Of a DNA stretch of 60,162 nucleotides, positions 36,056 to 45,331 are shown one piece after another; the first letter of the stretch is position 1; every line of letters begins with the position of its first letter. Both the position numbers and the translations under genes were made by a program. The notes beneath the pieces are model-generated. The model searched no databases. It had not been told where the DNA came from and worked only from the letters and a program-made list of their open reading frames with translations. This DNA comes from Acidipropionibacterium jensenii DSM 20535 (lineage in GTDB: Bacteria > Actinomycetota > Actinomycetes > Propionibacteriales > Propionibacteriaceae), in the NCBI RefSeq assembly GCF_000425285.1, contig NZ_AUDD01000016.1:1-60162 (forward strand). The letters run 5' to 3'.

Positions 36056-36817
36056 TCAGCGCACCTCGAACCCGGCTGCCCGCAGGCCGTCCTTGACGGC
36101 CGCGATGGTGAGGGTGCGGTAGTGGAAGACCGAGGCCGCCAGCACGGCGTCCGCCCCGGCCCGGGCGGCCGCCACGAAGTGCTCGACGGCGCCGGCCCCG
36201 CCCGAGGCGATCAGGGGGACGTCGATCTCGGCGCGGACCGCCTCGATCATCTCGATGTCGAAACCGTCGGTGGTGCCGTCGGCGTCCATCGAGTTGAGCA
36301 GCACCTCGCCGGCCCCCCGGTCGACTGCCTCCTTGCACCAGGCGATGGCGTCCAGGCCTGCCGAGCGGGTGCCCCCGAAGGTGGTGACCCCGAATCCGGA
36401 GGGCTGACCGGGCTCCCGGCGGGCGTCCAGGGACAGCACCATCACCTGGTTGCCGAACCGGTCGGCGATCTCGCCGATCACCTCGGGCCGGGCGATCGCC
36501 CCGGTGTTGATGCCGACCTTGTCGGCCCCGCAGCGCAGCAGGGAGTCGACGTCGGCGACCGAGCGCACTCCCCCGCCGACGGTCAGCGGGATGAAGACCG
36601 TCTGGGCGCACCTGGTGACCATCTCGCGGGTGGTGGCACGGCCCTCGGTGGAGGCGGAGATGTCGAGGAAGGTGAGTTCATCGGCCCCCAGCTCGCCATA
36701 GGCCTGGGCCAGCTCGACCGGATCCCCGGCGTCCCGCAGCCCGGTGAAGTTGACTCCCTTGATGACCCGTCCGTCCTTGACATCCAGACACGGGATGACT
36801 CTCAGCGCAACACCCAT
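36056..36817 (-). CDS. hisF: imidazole glycerol phosphate synthase subunit HisF
   Basis: Cyclase subunit that uses ammonia delivered by HisH to form imidazole glycerol phosphate and AICAR in histidine synthesis. TIM barrel of 253 residues with the catalytic aspartate D12 in [11 protein letters not shown], a second catalytic Asp in [10 protein letters not shown], and phosphate loops VGGGVRS and [10 protein letters not shown]. No other his gene is in the window, so it is detached from the main cluster. TAGGCT lies six bases before the ATG without a Shine-Dalgarno, which suggests its own leaderless transcript. Confidence 0.96.
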   Translation of the reverse strand: MGVALRVIPCLDVKDGRVIKGVNFTGLRDAGDPVELAQAYGELGADELTFLDISASTEGRATTREMVTRCAQTVFIPLTVGGGVRSVADVDSLLRCGADKVGINTGAIARPEVIGEIADRFGNQVMVLSLDARREPGQPSGFGVTTFGGTRSAGLDAIAWCKEAVDRGAGEVLLNSMDADGTTDGFDIEMIEAVRAEIDVPLIASGGAGAVEHFVAAARAGADAVLAASVFHYRTLTIAAVKDGLRAAGFEVR

Positions 36818-36846
36818 GAGGCGAGCCTATCCATCATCGGCGCCGC

Positions 36847-39615
36847 TCAGTCGTCCTCCCCGGACATCGAGACGACTCCGCGCTGGACGGCGTTGAGCAC
36901 CCGTCGGCAGCCGCGGGCCAGCTCCTGGTCCACCCCGGCGGCGGCGATCTGGCCGGCCAGGTCGGCCACCTGGCGGGCCTGGCGGACGAAGTCGCCGGCA
37001 CTCATCCCATCGGCCAGCACCACCTCCAGGCCGGCACCGGCAGCCCAGGCGTAGATCTCCTCGGCGAACCCGACGTCCAGGTCGCGGGGCCTCTCCAGCC
37101 GGTGGTCGCGCTCCAACCGACCCACCCTGGCCCGCACCGACCTCAGCCGGGTGACGGCCTGTTCGCAGGTGTGGTCGGGCAGCCAGGAGGGTCGGCGGCG
37201 GTCCGCCGGCCGCGACTCGAAGACCAGGGTGGACAGCACCGCGGCCAACTGGGGGGTGTCCAGGCCCGACAGCACCCCCTCGCGCACCGCCTCGGCGGTG
37301 ACCAGGTCCAGCTCGGAGTAGATCCGGGCGAGCATCCGGCCCTGCTCGGTGACCTCGGCACCCCCCTCGGTGAGGTAGCCCAGGGCCTCCAGGACCAGGC
37401 AGATCCGGTCGAACCGGGCGGCGATGGAACCGGACCGGCGGGCATCGCGCTGGACGGCCTGATCGGTGCTGCGGCGCAGTGCCATCCCCCGCTCGGCGAA
37501 CCGGGCGTGGGTCTCCCGGTCCGGGCAGGAGTGGCAGGGGTGGCTGCGGATCCGGGAGCGCAGGTCGGCGATCTGGTCGGCCAGCTCGGCATCCACGGTC
37601 GCCCTGGCGGGCCTCTCGGGGAGCTCGGGCAGCTGGGCGACGGCGTCGTCGAGGCTTCGTCCCAGGATCTTGCGGGCGGCGGCGTCGCGGGGATGGAAGT
37701 GGGCCGGGATCCGCACCCCGGCATAGCGGCGGACCGGCGAGTCGATGTCGCCGTCCCCGAGTCGCAGCACACTGCGACCCTCGACCATGGCCAGCGGATG
37801 GGGTCGGGAGCCCCGGTCCCGATGGCCTCCCCGGGTGCCGGGATCCACGATCACCGCCCAGCCCCGGTGGGGTCCCGAGGGCACCGCGATGATGTCTCCG
37901 GGGTCCAGCGCCGACAGCGAGTCGGCGACCTCGGCGTCGCGGGCTCCGCGCCTCAGCCGGGCCTGCTCGGCCTCCAGCTGGGAGACCCTCTCGCGCATCC
38001 CGGCGTACTCGGTGAAGTCTCCGCGATCGCAGTGAGCGGCCGCCAGGTACTCCGCGATGGCCTCCTCGTCCTTCCTGCGGTGGGAGGCGGTGGAGCCTCC
38101 CAGGCGTCTGTCGGTCTGGAACTGGGCGAAGCTGTGCTCCAGCAGTCGTGCCGCCCGCTGCCGGCCCATCGAGGCCACCAGGTTGACCGCCATGTTGTAG
38201 GTCGGGGCGAATGCCGAGCGCAGCGGGTAGGTGCGCCGGGAGGCCAGCCCGGCGACCGCCCGGGGGTCCATCCCGGGCTGCCAGCAGACCACCGCGTGGC
38301 CCTGGACGTCGATGCCGCGGCGTCCGGCGCGACCGGTGAGCTGGGTGTACTCCCCCGGTGTGATGTCGGCGTGGGTCTGCCCGTTGTACTTGACGAGCCT
38401 CTCGATGACGACCGTGCGGGCGGGCATGTTGATGCCCAGGGCCAGGGTCTCGGTGGCCACCACGACCTTGAGCAGGCCGGTGACGAATCCCTCCTCGACG
38501 ATCGCCTTGGTGACCGGCAGCAGTCCGGCGTGGTGGGCGGCGATGCCGCGGCAGAAGGCGGCCAGGAATCGGTCCCAGCCCAGTGCGGCGCGCTCCTCGG
38601 GGCTCAGCCCGGCGCCGTGGCGCTCGGCGATCTCGCGCAGCCGGTCGGCCTCGGCCCCGTTGGTGAGCACCACGTCGGAGTTCATCAGCTGGCTCACCGC
38701 GGCGTCGCAGCCGGTGCGGGAGAACACGAAGATGATGGCGGGCAGCAGCCCGGCCTGACGCAGTGAGCGGACCACCTGGGAGCGGCTGGGGCTGTTGCGC
38801 GGGCCCCGGTGCTCGGGGCCGTTGCGGTCCTGCCTGCTGGTGGCGCCGCCGAACCGGCCCGAGCCGTAGCTGACGCTCCTGCGCCCCTTGCCGTTGCGTC
38901 CGCGGGGACGCCGCGAGTCGTCGCGCTGGAAACGGGCCTCCTCCCGGGCGATCCGGACCAGCTCGGGGTTGACGTCGCCGGGCTGGTCGGGTGCGAACAG
39001 GTCGATGATCCGCCGGCTCACCGCGACGTGCTGGGTGAGGGGCACCGGCCGGGTCTCGGAGACGACGATCCTGATGTCGCCGCGCACCTCGGCGAGCCAC
39101 TCGCCGAACTCCTCGGCGTTGGACACGGTGGCCGACAGGCAGACCAGCCGGACCGACTCGGCCAGGCCGAGGATCACCTCCTCCCAGACCGGCCCGCGGA
39201 ACCGGTCGGCCAGGTAGTGCACCTCGTCCATCACCACCCAGCCGAGTCCCTCCAGGGTGCGCGAGGAGGCGTAGATCATGTTGCGCAGCACCTCGGTGGT
39301 CATCACCACGATCGGGGCCTCGGAGTTCACCGAGAGGTCGCCGGTGAGCAGTCCCACCTGGTCGGCGCCGTAGCGGTCCACCAGGTCGTGGAACTTCTGG
39401 TTGGACAGGGCCTTGATGGGGGTGGTGTAGAAGCACTTGCGGCCGGTCTCCAGGGCCAGGAAGGTGGCGTACTCCCCCACCACCGTCTTGCCCGAGCCGG
39501 TGGGGGCCGCCACCAGCACCCCGGCCTCGTCGTCCAGATACTCGCACGCCCTGCGCTGGAAGTCGTCGAGGGGAAAGTCGTAGCCGGCCGCGAAGCGGGT
39601 GAGGGCGGAGTCCAT
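36847..39615 (-). CDS. helY: Ski2/Mtr4-like DEVH-box RNA helicase
   Basis: Superfamily-2 helicase of about 922 residues, the actinobacterial HelY type. Walker A is APTGSGKT (37-44), motif II is DEVH (130-133), motif VI is QLTGRAGRRG. An N-terminal helicase core is followed by a DSHCT-type C-terminal domain (ending with the EIYAWAAGAGLEVVL and DFVRQARQVADL segments) that resembles the eukaryotic exosome helicases. A basic insert rich in Arg and Gly occurs after the first RecA domain. In mycobacteria helY lies with pafBC and tatAC, as here. TAGGTT ends seven bases before the ATG. Likely role is RNA turnover or RNP remodelling. Confidence 0.92.
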   Translation of the reverse strand: MDSALTRFAAGYDFPLDDFQRRACEYLDDEAGVLVAAPTGSGKTVVGEYATFLALETGRKCFYTTPIKALSNQKFHDLVDRYGADQVGLLTGDLSVNSEAPIVVMTTEVLRNMIYASSRTLEGLGWVVMDEVHYLADRFRGPVWEEVILGLAESVRLVCLSATVSNAEEFGEWLAEVRGDIRIVVSETRPVPLTQHVAVSRRIIDLFAPDQPGDVNPELVRIAREEARFQRDDSRRPRGRNGKGRRSVSYGSGRFGGATSRQDRNGPEHRGPRNSPSRSQVVRSLRQAGLLPAIIFVFSRTGCDAAVSQLMNSDVVLTNGAEADRLREIAERHGAGLSPEERAALGWDRFLAAFCRGIAAHHAGLLPVTKAIVEEGFVTGLLKVVVATETLALGINMPARTVVIERLVKYNGQTHADITPGEYTQLTGRAGRRGIDVQGHAVVCWQPGMDPRAVAGLASRRTYPLRSAFAPTYNMAVNLVASMGRQRAARLLEHSFAQFQTDRRLGGSTASHRRKDEEAIAEYLAAAHCDRGDFTEYAGMRERVSQLEAEQARLRRGARDAEVADSLSALDPGDIIAVPSGPHRGWAVIVDPGTRGGHRDRGSRPHPLAMVEGRSVLRLGDGDIDSPVRRYAGVRIPAHFHPRDAAARKILGRSLDDAVAQLPELPERPARATVDAELADQIADLRSRIRSHPCHSCPDRETHARFAERGMALRRSTDQAVQRDARRSGSIAARFDRICLVLEALGYLTEGGAEVTEQGRMLARIYSELDLVTAEAVREGVLSGLDTPQLAAVLSTLVFESRPADRRRPSWLPDHTCEQAVTRLRSVRARVGRLERDHRLERPRDLDVGFAEEIYAWAAGAGLEVVLADGMSAGDFVRQARQVADLAGQIAAAGVDQELARGCRRVLNAVQRGVVSMSGEDD

Positions 39616-39699
39616 GGACCCCAACCTAGTTCAGTCGGCCCGTCGCCGACCCGGGGCCGGGCCGGACCCGGACCCGGACCCTTGCCCGGCTGCTCCGGT

Positions 39700-40680
39700 T
39701 CAGCGCGCCCCGAGCAGGTGCAGAGCCCGTGGCCGGCAGGAGACGGTCAGTGGCAGGTCCCCGAACTCCTCGCCGTCGGCCATCGCGAACAGCCCCTCGC
39801 CGTCGATCCGGACGGTGCGGGCGCGCAGCGTCTCGACGAATGGCAGCCGAGCGAAGGCCCCGGTGTAGACGGTGGCCAGGGCGGCCAGCAGGACCTTGCG
39901 GCTCACCGGACGGATGATGGTGATGTCGAGCATCCCGTCGTGCACATCGGCTCGCGGACAGATCCTCATCCCGCCGCCGATCCAGCCCGCGTTGCCGACC
40001 GCCACCAGCATCGCGTCGAGGTCTCTGTGCTGCCCGTCCAGCGTGATGGAGTAGTGCAGCGGGGAGAATCTGGCGAGTTCCGCCAGCGCACCCCAGGCGT
40101 AGGACAGCGGGCCGAGCCGCAGCCGGGCGGAGTTGGTGCGACGGTTGACGCGCGCGTCGTAGCCGGTCGACAGCACCGATCCGAGCCATCGGCGGTCGGT
40201 GCGCCCCACTCCGCCGGGGTGGCGGAGGGATCCACTGGCCACCGCCAGGTCGATCTCGCCGACCCGCCAGGAGCTGATGGCGTCAACGGCCTCCCCCATC
40301 CGGCGCGGCAGCCTGACCCCGCGGCAGAAGTCATTGCCGGTTCCGGCAGGCACCACGCCGAGGCGGACCGGGGTGCCGGCGGCGGCGTTGAGGCCCAGAT
40401 GGGACATGCCGTCCCCTCCCATCGTCACCAGGCTGTGCGGTCCGCGGTCGGGCTCGGCCAGCGCCTGGTCGACCACCTCGCGCATCACGGCGTCGGCGTG
40501 GGCCAGGGAGTCGGTGAGGACGGTGCGGACCGCGGTGCCCGGCAACTGGGCGCTGAGACGTCCGGCGACCGGGGCGGCGAGTCGGCGGGCGGTGCCGGCA
40601 CCGGCGGCGGGATTGACGACCAGGGTGAGGATGCCGGAGGGCTCGACCACGGCCTCCGGCCGGGCCGGGGGGTGGTTCAA
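39700..40680 (-). CDS. diacylglycerol kinase family lipid kinase
   Basis: Lipid kinase of the DAGK catalytic family, 326 residues. Nucleotide-binding GGDG is at 88-91, followed by PAGTGNDFCRG, and VVNPAAGAGT near the N-terminus. It probably phosphorylates diacylglycerol or a related lipid such as a phosphoinositol precursor. The most likely start is a TTG whose last two bases overlap the tatC stop (TTGA), which implies coupling to tatC; a GTG ten codons further in is an alternative. Between it and helY (39616-39699) there is only GC-rich sequence with three GGACCC units. Confidence 0.85.
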   Translation of the reverse strand: MNHPPARPEAVVEPSGILTLVVNPAAGAGTARRLAAPVAGRLSAQLPGTAVRTVLTDSLAHADAVMREVVDQALAEPDRGPHSLVTMGGDGMSHLGLNAAAGTPVRLGVVPAGTGNDFCRGVRLPRRMGEAVDAISSWRVGEIDLAVASGSLRHPGGVGRTDRRWLGSVLSTGYDARVNRRTNSARLRLGPLSYAWGALAELARFSPLHYSITLDGQHRDLDAMLVAVGNAGWIGGGMRICPRADVHDGMLDITIIRPVSRKVLLAALATVYTGAFARLPFVETLRARTVRIDGEGLFAMADGEEFGDLPLTVSCRPRALHLLGAR

Positions 40681-41564
40681 TCGACGTCGATCTTGAACTC
40701 GTCGGAGTCGATGCCCATGTCGTCGACCCTGGTCTTCCTGTCATGGGCCCGGCAGATCATCTCGGCGACCAGGTACATCACGGTCAGCGGCAGCGCCAGG
40801 GCGCACATCGAGATGGGGTCACCGGCAGGGTTGGCGAAGGCCCCCAGCACGAAGAACCCGAAGATCGCCCACTTGCGGGCACCGGCCAGCTGGGTGGCCT
40901 TGAGCACGCCGACCATGTTGAGGATGACCAGCACCACGGGCAGCAGGAAGCTGGCCCCGAAGAGCAGCACGAGCCGCAGTTCGAGGGCGAGGAAGGCGTT
41001 CATGTCGAGCAGGTTGGTGATCCCCATCCCGTTCGGGGTGAAGTTCAGCATCATCGAGATGCCCTTGGGCATCACCCAGTACCCCAGGGCAGCACCCATC
41101 AGGAACAGCGGGATAGAGGAGGCGAGGAACCGGATCGCCCACCGCTTCTCCCTGGCGACCAGCCCGGGGACGATGAAGGCCCACAGCTGGTAGAGCCAGA
41201 TGGGGCAGGCCGCGATGAGGCCGACCACCATCGCGATCCTCAGGTTGAGCACGAAGGGGGCGGTGACGCCGGTGTTGACGACCTGCAGATGGGCCGAGGG
41301 GTTCTTGGCGAGGATGGAGGCGCTGGCCTGGTGGTAGGGCCACATCACGACCTCGACCAGGGGCCGGTAGAAGACGAAGGCCACCGAGCTGGTGATCACG
41401 ATTGCGACCAGGGAGACCACCACCCGGTAGCGCAGCTCCTTGAGGTGATCGATGAGCGACATGGTGCCGCCCTCGCCGCCCTTGGGCGCGCGCAGCCACG
41501 ACAGCCGCCCGGTCCTCTGCTGCTCGGGCGCCTGCGCGACGTCCTTGCCGGTGTCGACGCTCAT
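40677..41564 (-). CDS. tatC: Sec-independent protein translocase TatC
   Basis: Multispanning receptor for twin-arginine signal peptides. Six membrane helices, the cytosolic SLIDHLKELRYR motif (about 36-47) that contacts the signal peptide, and a conserved YQLWAFIVPGL segment are all visible. Length 295 residues from the ATG at 41564, including a 34-residue charged N-terminal extension common in Actinobacteria; an ATG at 41462 (MSLIDHL) would give the minimal form. It follows tatA by 28 bases. tatB is not in the window. Confidence 0.93.
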   Translation of the reverse strand: MSVDTGKDVAQAPEQQRTGRLSWLRAPKGGEGGTMSLIDHLKELRYRVVVSLVAIVITSSVAFVFYRPLVEVVMWPYHQASASILAKNPSAHLQVVNTGVTAPFVLNLRIAMVVGLIAACPIWLYQLWAFIVPGLVAREKRWAIRFLASSIPLFLMGAALGYWVMPKGISMMLNFTPNGMGITNLLDMNAFLALELRLVLLFGASFLLPVVLVILNMVGVLKATQLAGARKWAIFGFFVLGAFANPAGDPISMCALALPLTVMYLVAEMICRAHDRKTRVDDMGIDSDEFKIDVD

Positions 41565-41592
41565 CTCCACCTGTCCGTCCCCGACCCGGGGG

Positions 41593-41847
41593 TCACTCCG
41601 ACTTGGCCTCGGTGTCGGTGGTGGTCGGCTTCGTCCCGGCAGTCGGATCGGCGGTGTCGGCGGCGCCGGAGTTCGCGTCCTTGTCCGCCTGGTTGAGACC
41701 CTTGGTCTCCTCCTTGAACTCGCGGATCGCGCGGCCGGCGCCCTTGCCGACGCCGGCGATCCGGGACCCGCCGAACAGCACGAGGGCCACGATGACCAGA
41801 ATGAGGATTCCCATCTCGGTGGGAATGAGCATGAGCTGCAGGGCCAT
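41593..41847 (-). CDS. tatA: Sec-independent protein translocase TatA
   Basis: Pore or membrane-thinning subunit of the Tat system, 84 residues. One N-terminal membrane helix (about 6-24), a hinge with FGGSRIAGVGKG, then an amphipathic helix (AIREFKEE) and an acidic, threonine-rich tail. The FG pair before the amphipathic helix is the family hallmark. The ATG at 41847 is preferred; an in-frame TTG three codons earlier is possible. Confidence 0.93.
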   Translation of the reverse strand: MALQLMLIPTEMGILILVIVALVLFGGSRIAGVGKGAGRAIREFKEETKGLNQADKDANSGAADTADPTAGTKPTTTDTEAKSE

Positions 41848-41922
41848 GGCCGACAACCTTTCAGAACCGACGCGACCGGCCGTCTGCGAGACCTTTCCCG
41901 CAGTCCGGAGTCGCCGCTCAGG

Positions 41923-42147
41923 CTACCACGCCGTATCGTGGCCGCCCGGGTGCGAGACGGCGCCATCCAGCGGGTCGAGGTCGACCTTCTCGAGGATCTG
42001 GGCGGCCTCCTCGAGACGGCCCAGGAGCCTCTCCAGCTCCGCCGCCAGAGCTGTCACCTTGTGCCACAGCCACCACAGTCCCCAGACGGTGAGGGCCAGT
42101 CCTCCGACCAGCGCGGCGATGAGCACCCACAGCCACAGCATGGTCAC
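41923..42147 (-). CDS. 74-aa membrane / coiled-coil protein coupled to pafC
   Basis: A short protein with one very Trp- and Leu-rich membrane helix (about 3-29) followed by a charged amphipathic helix (ALAAELERLLGRLEEAAQILEKVD) likely to form a coiled coil. The GTG start at 42147 overlaps the pafC stop as GTGA and has GGAGG four bases before it, so translation is coupled. It lies between pafC and tatA, where I know no named gene. Not recognised as a family member; its shape recalls small TatA-like or holin-like proteins, but it lacks the TatA FG hinge. Confidence 0.65.
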   Translation of the reverse strand: MTMLWLWVLIAALVGGLALTVWGLWWLWHKVTALAAELERLLGRLEEAAQILEKVDLDPLDGAVSHPGGHDTAW

Positions 42148-43127
42148 CGGTCCTCCTTCTCCGACGCCGCGATGTCAGGCTCGGTCAGGCCGTTGGCCCG
42201 CGCCGCCGCGCTCAGCGCCCGGGCCGCCGGCCAGGCCGCCTCGGGGGGTGTGACGTCCAGCACCTCGGGGCCCAGCGAGATCAGCAGGTCGGCCAACCAA
42301 CCGCGGGATGCGATGGCGAAGGTGACCTGCCAGCCCTCGGGGACCTTCTCCACCCGGCGGGCGGGGTGGTACTCGGCCACCCATCGCGCCGACGGTGCCA
42401 CCGTGAGGGTGACCTCGTCGCGGGCCGGGACGTCGCTGAACCAGCTCACCTCGGCCGGCGGAAGACCGTGGCCGACCGACTCGCCGAGGTGTTCGGCACG
42501 CTCGACCCGGTCCAGCCGCCAGGTCCGCCAGGCGCCGCGCTCCAGCGACCACCCCAGCAGATAGCTGTGGCCCTCGCGAACCTCGATGCGGACCGGGTCG
42601 ACCACCGGGCTGGTGGTCCTGTCGTCCTCCTGGCGACGGTGCACCAGACGGACCCGCCAGCCCTCGGCCACAGCGTGGGCGAACCACTCGCGGCGGTGGT
42701 CGGTGCCGGCCCCGGCACTGGCCTGGACGGGGTCGGGGCCGATCTGGGGCACCACGGTCCGCAGGGTCGCGATGGCCGACTCCACGGCGGGCCGCACCGA
42801 GGGGTCTGCGAGATCGGCGACCACCTGGAGGGCGGCCAGCAGGGACCAGGCCTCGTCGGGGGTCAGCCTCATCGGGCGGGGCAGGATGTCGGCATTGCCG
42901 ATCGTGACGGTGCCCTCGGCGTCCACGGCGTCCATGTCGATGTCGATGAGGTCGTCGGGCAGTCCGCCGGGCAGGCCGCACATCCACAGGGTCTTGAGAT
43001 CGGCGACGATGCGGGCCGGGCGCACCCCGAAGACCTCGGCGACCCGTGTCAGCGGAACCCCGGGATGGGCGCGCAGGTAGGGCACCAGGGACAGCAGCCT
43101 GGTGACCTCGGTCTGGGAGTGCGTCAT
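42144..43127 (-). CDS. pafC: PafC, WYL-domain transcription regulator
   Basis: Second half of the PafBC regulator pair. In mycobacteria PafBC is a heterodimeric activator of the RecA-independent DNA-damage response. An N-terminal winged helix (about 1-60), a WYL domain (centre, with the SYLLGWSLERGAWRTWRLDRV core) and a C-terminal WCX-like extension fill 327 residues. It overlaps pafB by ATGA. The proteasome ligase gene pafA, often upstream, is not present in this locus. Confidence 0.92.
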   Translation of the reverse strand: MTHSQTEVTRLLSLVPYLRAHPGVPLTRVAEVFGVRPARIVADLKTLWMCGLPGGLPDDLIDIDMDAVDAEGTVTIGNADILPRPMRLTPDEAWSLLAALQVVADLADPSVRPAVESAIATLRTVVPQIGPDPVQASAGAGTDHRREWFAHAVAEGWRVRLVHRRQEDDRTTSPVVDPVRIEVREGHSYLLGWSLERGAWRTWRLDRVERAEHLGESVGHGLPPAEVSWFSDVPARDEVTLTVAPSARWVAEYHPARRVEKVPEGWQVTFAIASRGWLADLLISLGPEVLDVTPPEAAWPAARALSAAARANGLTEPDIAASEKEDR

Positions 43128-44119
43128 CGCGGCACCTCCGGGGAGTGGCTCCAGGGTCTGACCGCGATCTGCTCGAGCCGGTCGGCCATCGCCCGGCGCA
43201 CCTGCGGGGGTCCCAGCAGGATCGCCCTGCCGCCGGCCTGGAGCAGGGAGGTCACCATCTGGTCCATCCCCGCGACGGTCAGCGTCTCCACGACGAAGTC
43301 GTCGGGGATCTGCACCCGGTCGGGAAGGGACTCGGGAGGCTGTGCCGCCTCGGCCCGTCCGGGTAGCCGCACCGTCCGGTCGTGGGCCACCAGGGCGGTG
43401 ACGGGACTGGCGGGAGGGGGCTCCAGACGCTGAAGGTGCTGCTGGACGACCTCGGGGCCGGGTCTGAGGACCGAGCCCGCGGGACCGTCCTCGGAAACCT
43501 TCGAGCTGATCCTGGAGAGTCGGAAGACGCGGGGGTCCTGCCGGTCGCGGTCGAAGCCGAGCAGGTACCAGTGGCCGCGGCGCAGCACCATCCGCCAGGG
43601 TTCGACGTGGCGCACGGCGGTCTCGCGGTAGTCGAAGCGCACCGGGGTTCCCGACAGGGTGGCCCGCCACAACTCGGGGAAGCCGGTCTGGTCGGGGCCC
43701 GAGGTGACCTGGGTGGAGACCCCGGCCTCGATGTCGGGCTCGACCCCCGCGGCCCGCAGCTTGGTGAGGGCCGAGGCCGAGGACTCGTCGAGCACCTGGT
43801 CGCGCCACACCCGGGCGGCCATCCCCAGGGCGTCGGCCTCGGCCTGGCTGAACTGCACCGGCGGCAGCTCGAAGTCTGATCGGGGGATGCGGTAGCCGAC
43901 CTCGTTGCCGAAGTAGCTGTCGATGGTGACGGCGCGGACATCGATGCCCTGGTTGCGCAGTTCGTCCTTGTCGCGCTCGAAGGTGCGCTCGAAGCTCTGG
44001 TCGGACTTGCCCCGGTAGTCCTCGATGGCCTCGCGCAGCTCGGCCCGGGTGAGTGGGCGATCGGTGACCAGCAGTGCGATGACGAGGTTCACCAACCGTT
44101 CCGACCGCCGTGACGACAT
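43124..44119 (-). CDS. pafB: PafB, WYL-domain transcription regulator
   Basis: Partner of PafC. A winged helix-turn-helix at the N-terminus (residues about 1-75, with the TFERDKDELRNQGI segment), then a WYL domain (VEPWRMVLRRGHWYLLGFDRD) and a WCX-like tail; 331 residues. WYL domains bind nucleic-acid ligands, and single-stranded DNA has been proposed as the activating signal. The ATG at 44119 has GGGAGG upstream. TAGGCT at 44152-44157 is a probable -10, with direct repeats just above it. Confidence 0.92.
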   Translation of the reverse strand: MSSRRSERLVNLVIALLVTDRPLTRAELREAIEDYRGKSDQSFERTFERDKDELRNQGIDVRAVTIDSYFGNEVGYRIPRSDFELPPVQFSQAEADALGMAARVWRDQVLDESSASALTKLRAAGVEPDIEAGVSTQVTSGPDQTGFPELWRATLSGTPVRFDYRETAVRHVEPWRMVLRRGHWYLLGFDRDRQDPRVFRLSRISSKVSEDGPAGSVLRPGPEVVQQHLQRLEPPPASPVTALVAHDRTVRLPGRAEAAQPPESLPDRVQIPDDFVVETLTVAGMDQMVTSLLQAGGRAILLGPPQVRRAMADRLEQIAVRPWSHSPEVPR

Positions 44120-44151
44120 GAGCACCTCCCGAAGGTTGCCGCGGCCCCACA

Positions 44152-44194
44152 GCCTATCGCCCCCGGTCGCCCATCACTGCCGGTCGCCCATCAC
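44152..44194 (-). promoter_or_regulatory. pafB promoter with upstream direct repeats
   Basis: TAGGCT on the minus strand (44152-44157) is a good -10 box for pafB. Immediately upstream CCGGTCGCCCATCAC is repeated exactly at 44163-44177 and 44180-44194 (17-base spacing), with a third partial copy after it. These may be protein-binding repeats in the pafB/gluQ divergent region. Confidence 0.5.
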
Positions 44195-44254
44195 CCCCGG
44201 TCACTCCGTCTTGCCGCCGGGCCGGTCGTGCGGGGCGCCCCTACAGTGACGATC

Positions 44255-45331
44255 ATGGACAGCGCACACCTCCCCGGGCACGGCCGGTTCGCCCCCTCGC
44301 CGACCTCGGCCCTCCATCTGGGCAATCTGCGCACCGCACTGGTCGCCTGGTTGCTGGCCCGGCGCAGCGGCCGTGGATTCGTGGTGCGCGTCGAGGACCT
44401 TGACCAGGTGAGGGTGGCGGCCGCCGGTGACATCGCCGACCAGCAGCTGCGCGATCTGGAGGCGCTGGGGCTGGACTGGGACGGACCGGTGGTCCGCCAG
44501 TCCGCCCGCCTGGAGATCTACGCAGAGATGGCCCGCCGGCTGCCGAGCTACCCGTGCTTCTGCACCCGCCGGGAGATCGCCGCGGCCTCCCGGGCCCCCG
44601 ACGGGAACCCGCGTTCCGGGGAGGGCGACTGGCTGCCCTATCCGGGGACCTGCCGGGGGCTGTCCCGGAGTCGACGCGCCGAGTTGGCCGGCCGCCGTCC
44701 GCCGGCCCTGCGGCTGGCGGCGCCGGTGCACCACTGGACGGTTCATGATCTGGCCCGCGGCACCCAGTCGGGTCGGGTCGATGACGTCGTGCTGCGCCGC
44801 AATGACGGGACCTGGGCCTACAACCTGGCGGTGGTGGTCGACGACGGGCTCCAGGGGGTCGACCAGGTGGTGAGGGCACGGGATCTGTGGCCCTCGGCCC
44901 CCCGCCAGGCGATGATCGCGGACCTGCTGGGCCTGCCGGCCCCCGGCTACGCCCACACCGGACTGGTCACCGGTCCGGGAGGCAAGCGCCTGGCCAAGGC
45001 CAGGGGTGCCGCGGGGATGGCCGAGCTGGCGGCCGGCGGGCTGTCCGCCGCGCGCGTCAGGGCCGTGCTGTGCCGGTCACTGGGTCTGCCCGAGGTGGAC
45101 AGGCTGACCGACCTGCTGGCCGGGGATCCCGGGATCGACGCGGCTCTGCGTCCGCCCCGGGGTGCCGCCGCGGACTCGGCCGAACCCGGGCCCCTGGAGG
45201 CCGGCCCTCTGGCCGGGCCCCGGGGCTGGTGGTCCGATGTGGCACTGGATGCCCCTGCGGAGGGGACCTCAGGTCAGCCGGCCGGTTCGACTCAGGAGGC
45301 GGGCTCGGCGAACAGGATGTCGACGACGTAG
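44255..45331 (+). CDS. gluQ: glutamyl-Q tRNA(Asp) synthetase
   Basis: A truncated glutamyl-tRNA synthetase paralog that attaches glutamate to queuosine in tRNA-Asp. It has the HIGH-like HLGN (21-24), the KMSKS-like KRLAK, and the zinc-site cysteines in CFC and GTC with a tyrosine between. No anticodon-binding domain is visible, which separates it from GltX. Length 358 residues, longer than the usual 290-310 because of a low-complexity C-terminal tail whose last codons overlap the convergent FKBP gene by 40 bases. TACAGT lies seven bases before the ATG, without a Shine-Dalgarno. Confidence 0.87.
   Translation: MDSAHLPGHGRFAPSPTSALHLGNLRTALVAWLLARRSGRGFVVRVEDLDQVRVAAAGDIADQQLRDLEALGLDWDGPVVRQSARLEIYAEMARRLPSYPCFCTRREIAAASRAPDGNPRSGEGDWLPYPGTCRGLSRSRRAELAGRRPPALRLAAPVHHWTVHDLARGTQSGRVDDVVLRRNDGTWAYNLAVVVDDGLQGVDQVVRARDLWPSAPRQAMIADLLGLPAPGYAHTGLVTGPGGKRLAKARGAAGMAELAAGGLSAARVRAVLCRSLGLPEVDRLTDLLAGDPGIDAALRPPRGAAADSAEPGPLEAGPLAGPRGWWSDVALDAPAEGTSGQPAGSTQEAGSANRMSTT

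Noticed and set aside
44255-45331. Full glutamyl-tRNA synthetase (gltX)
   Set aside because: The protein lacks the anticodon-binding domain and carries the GluQ-type zinc-site cysteines.
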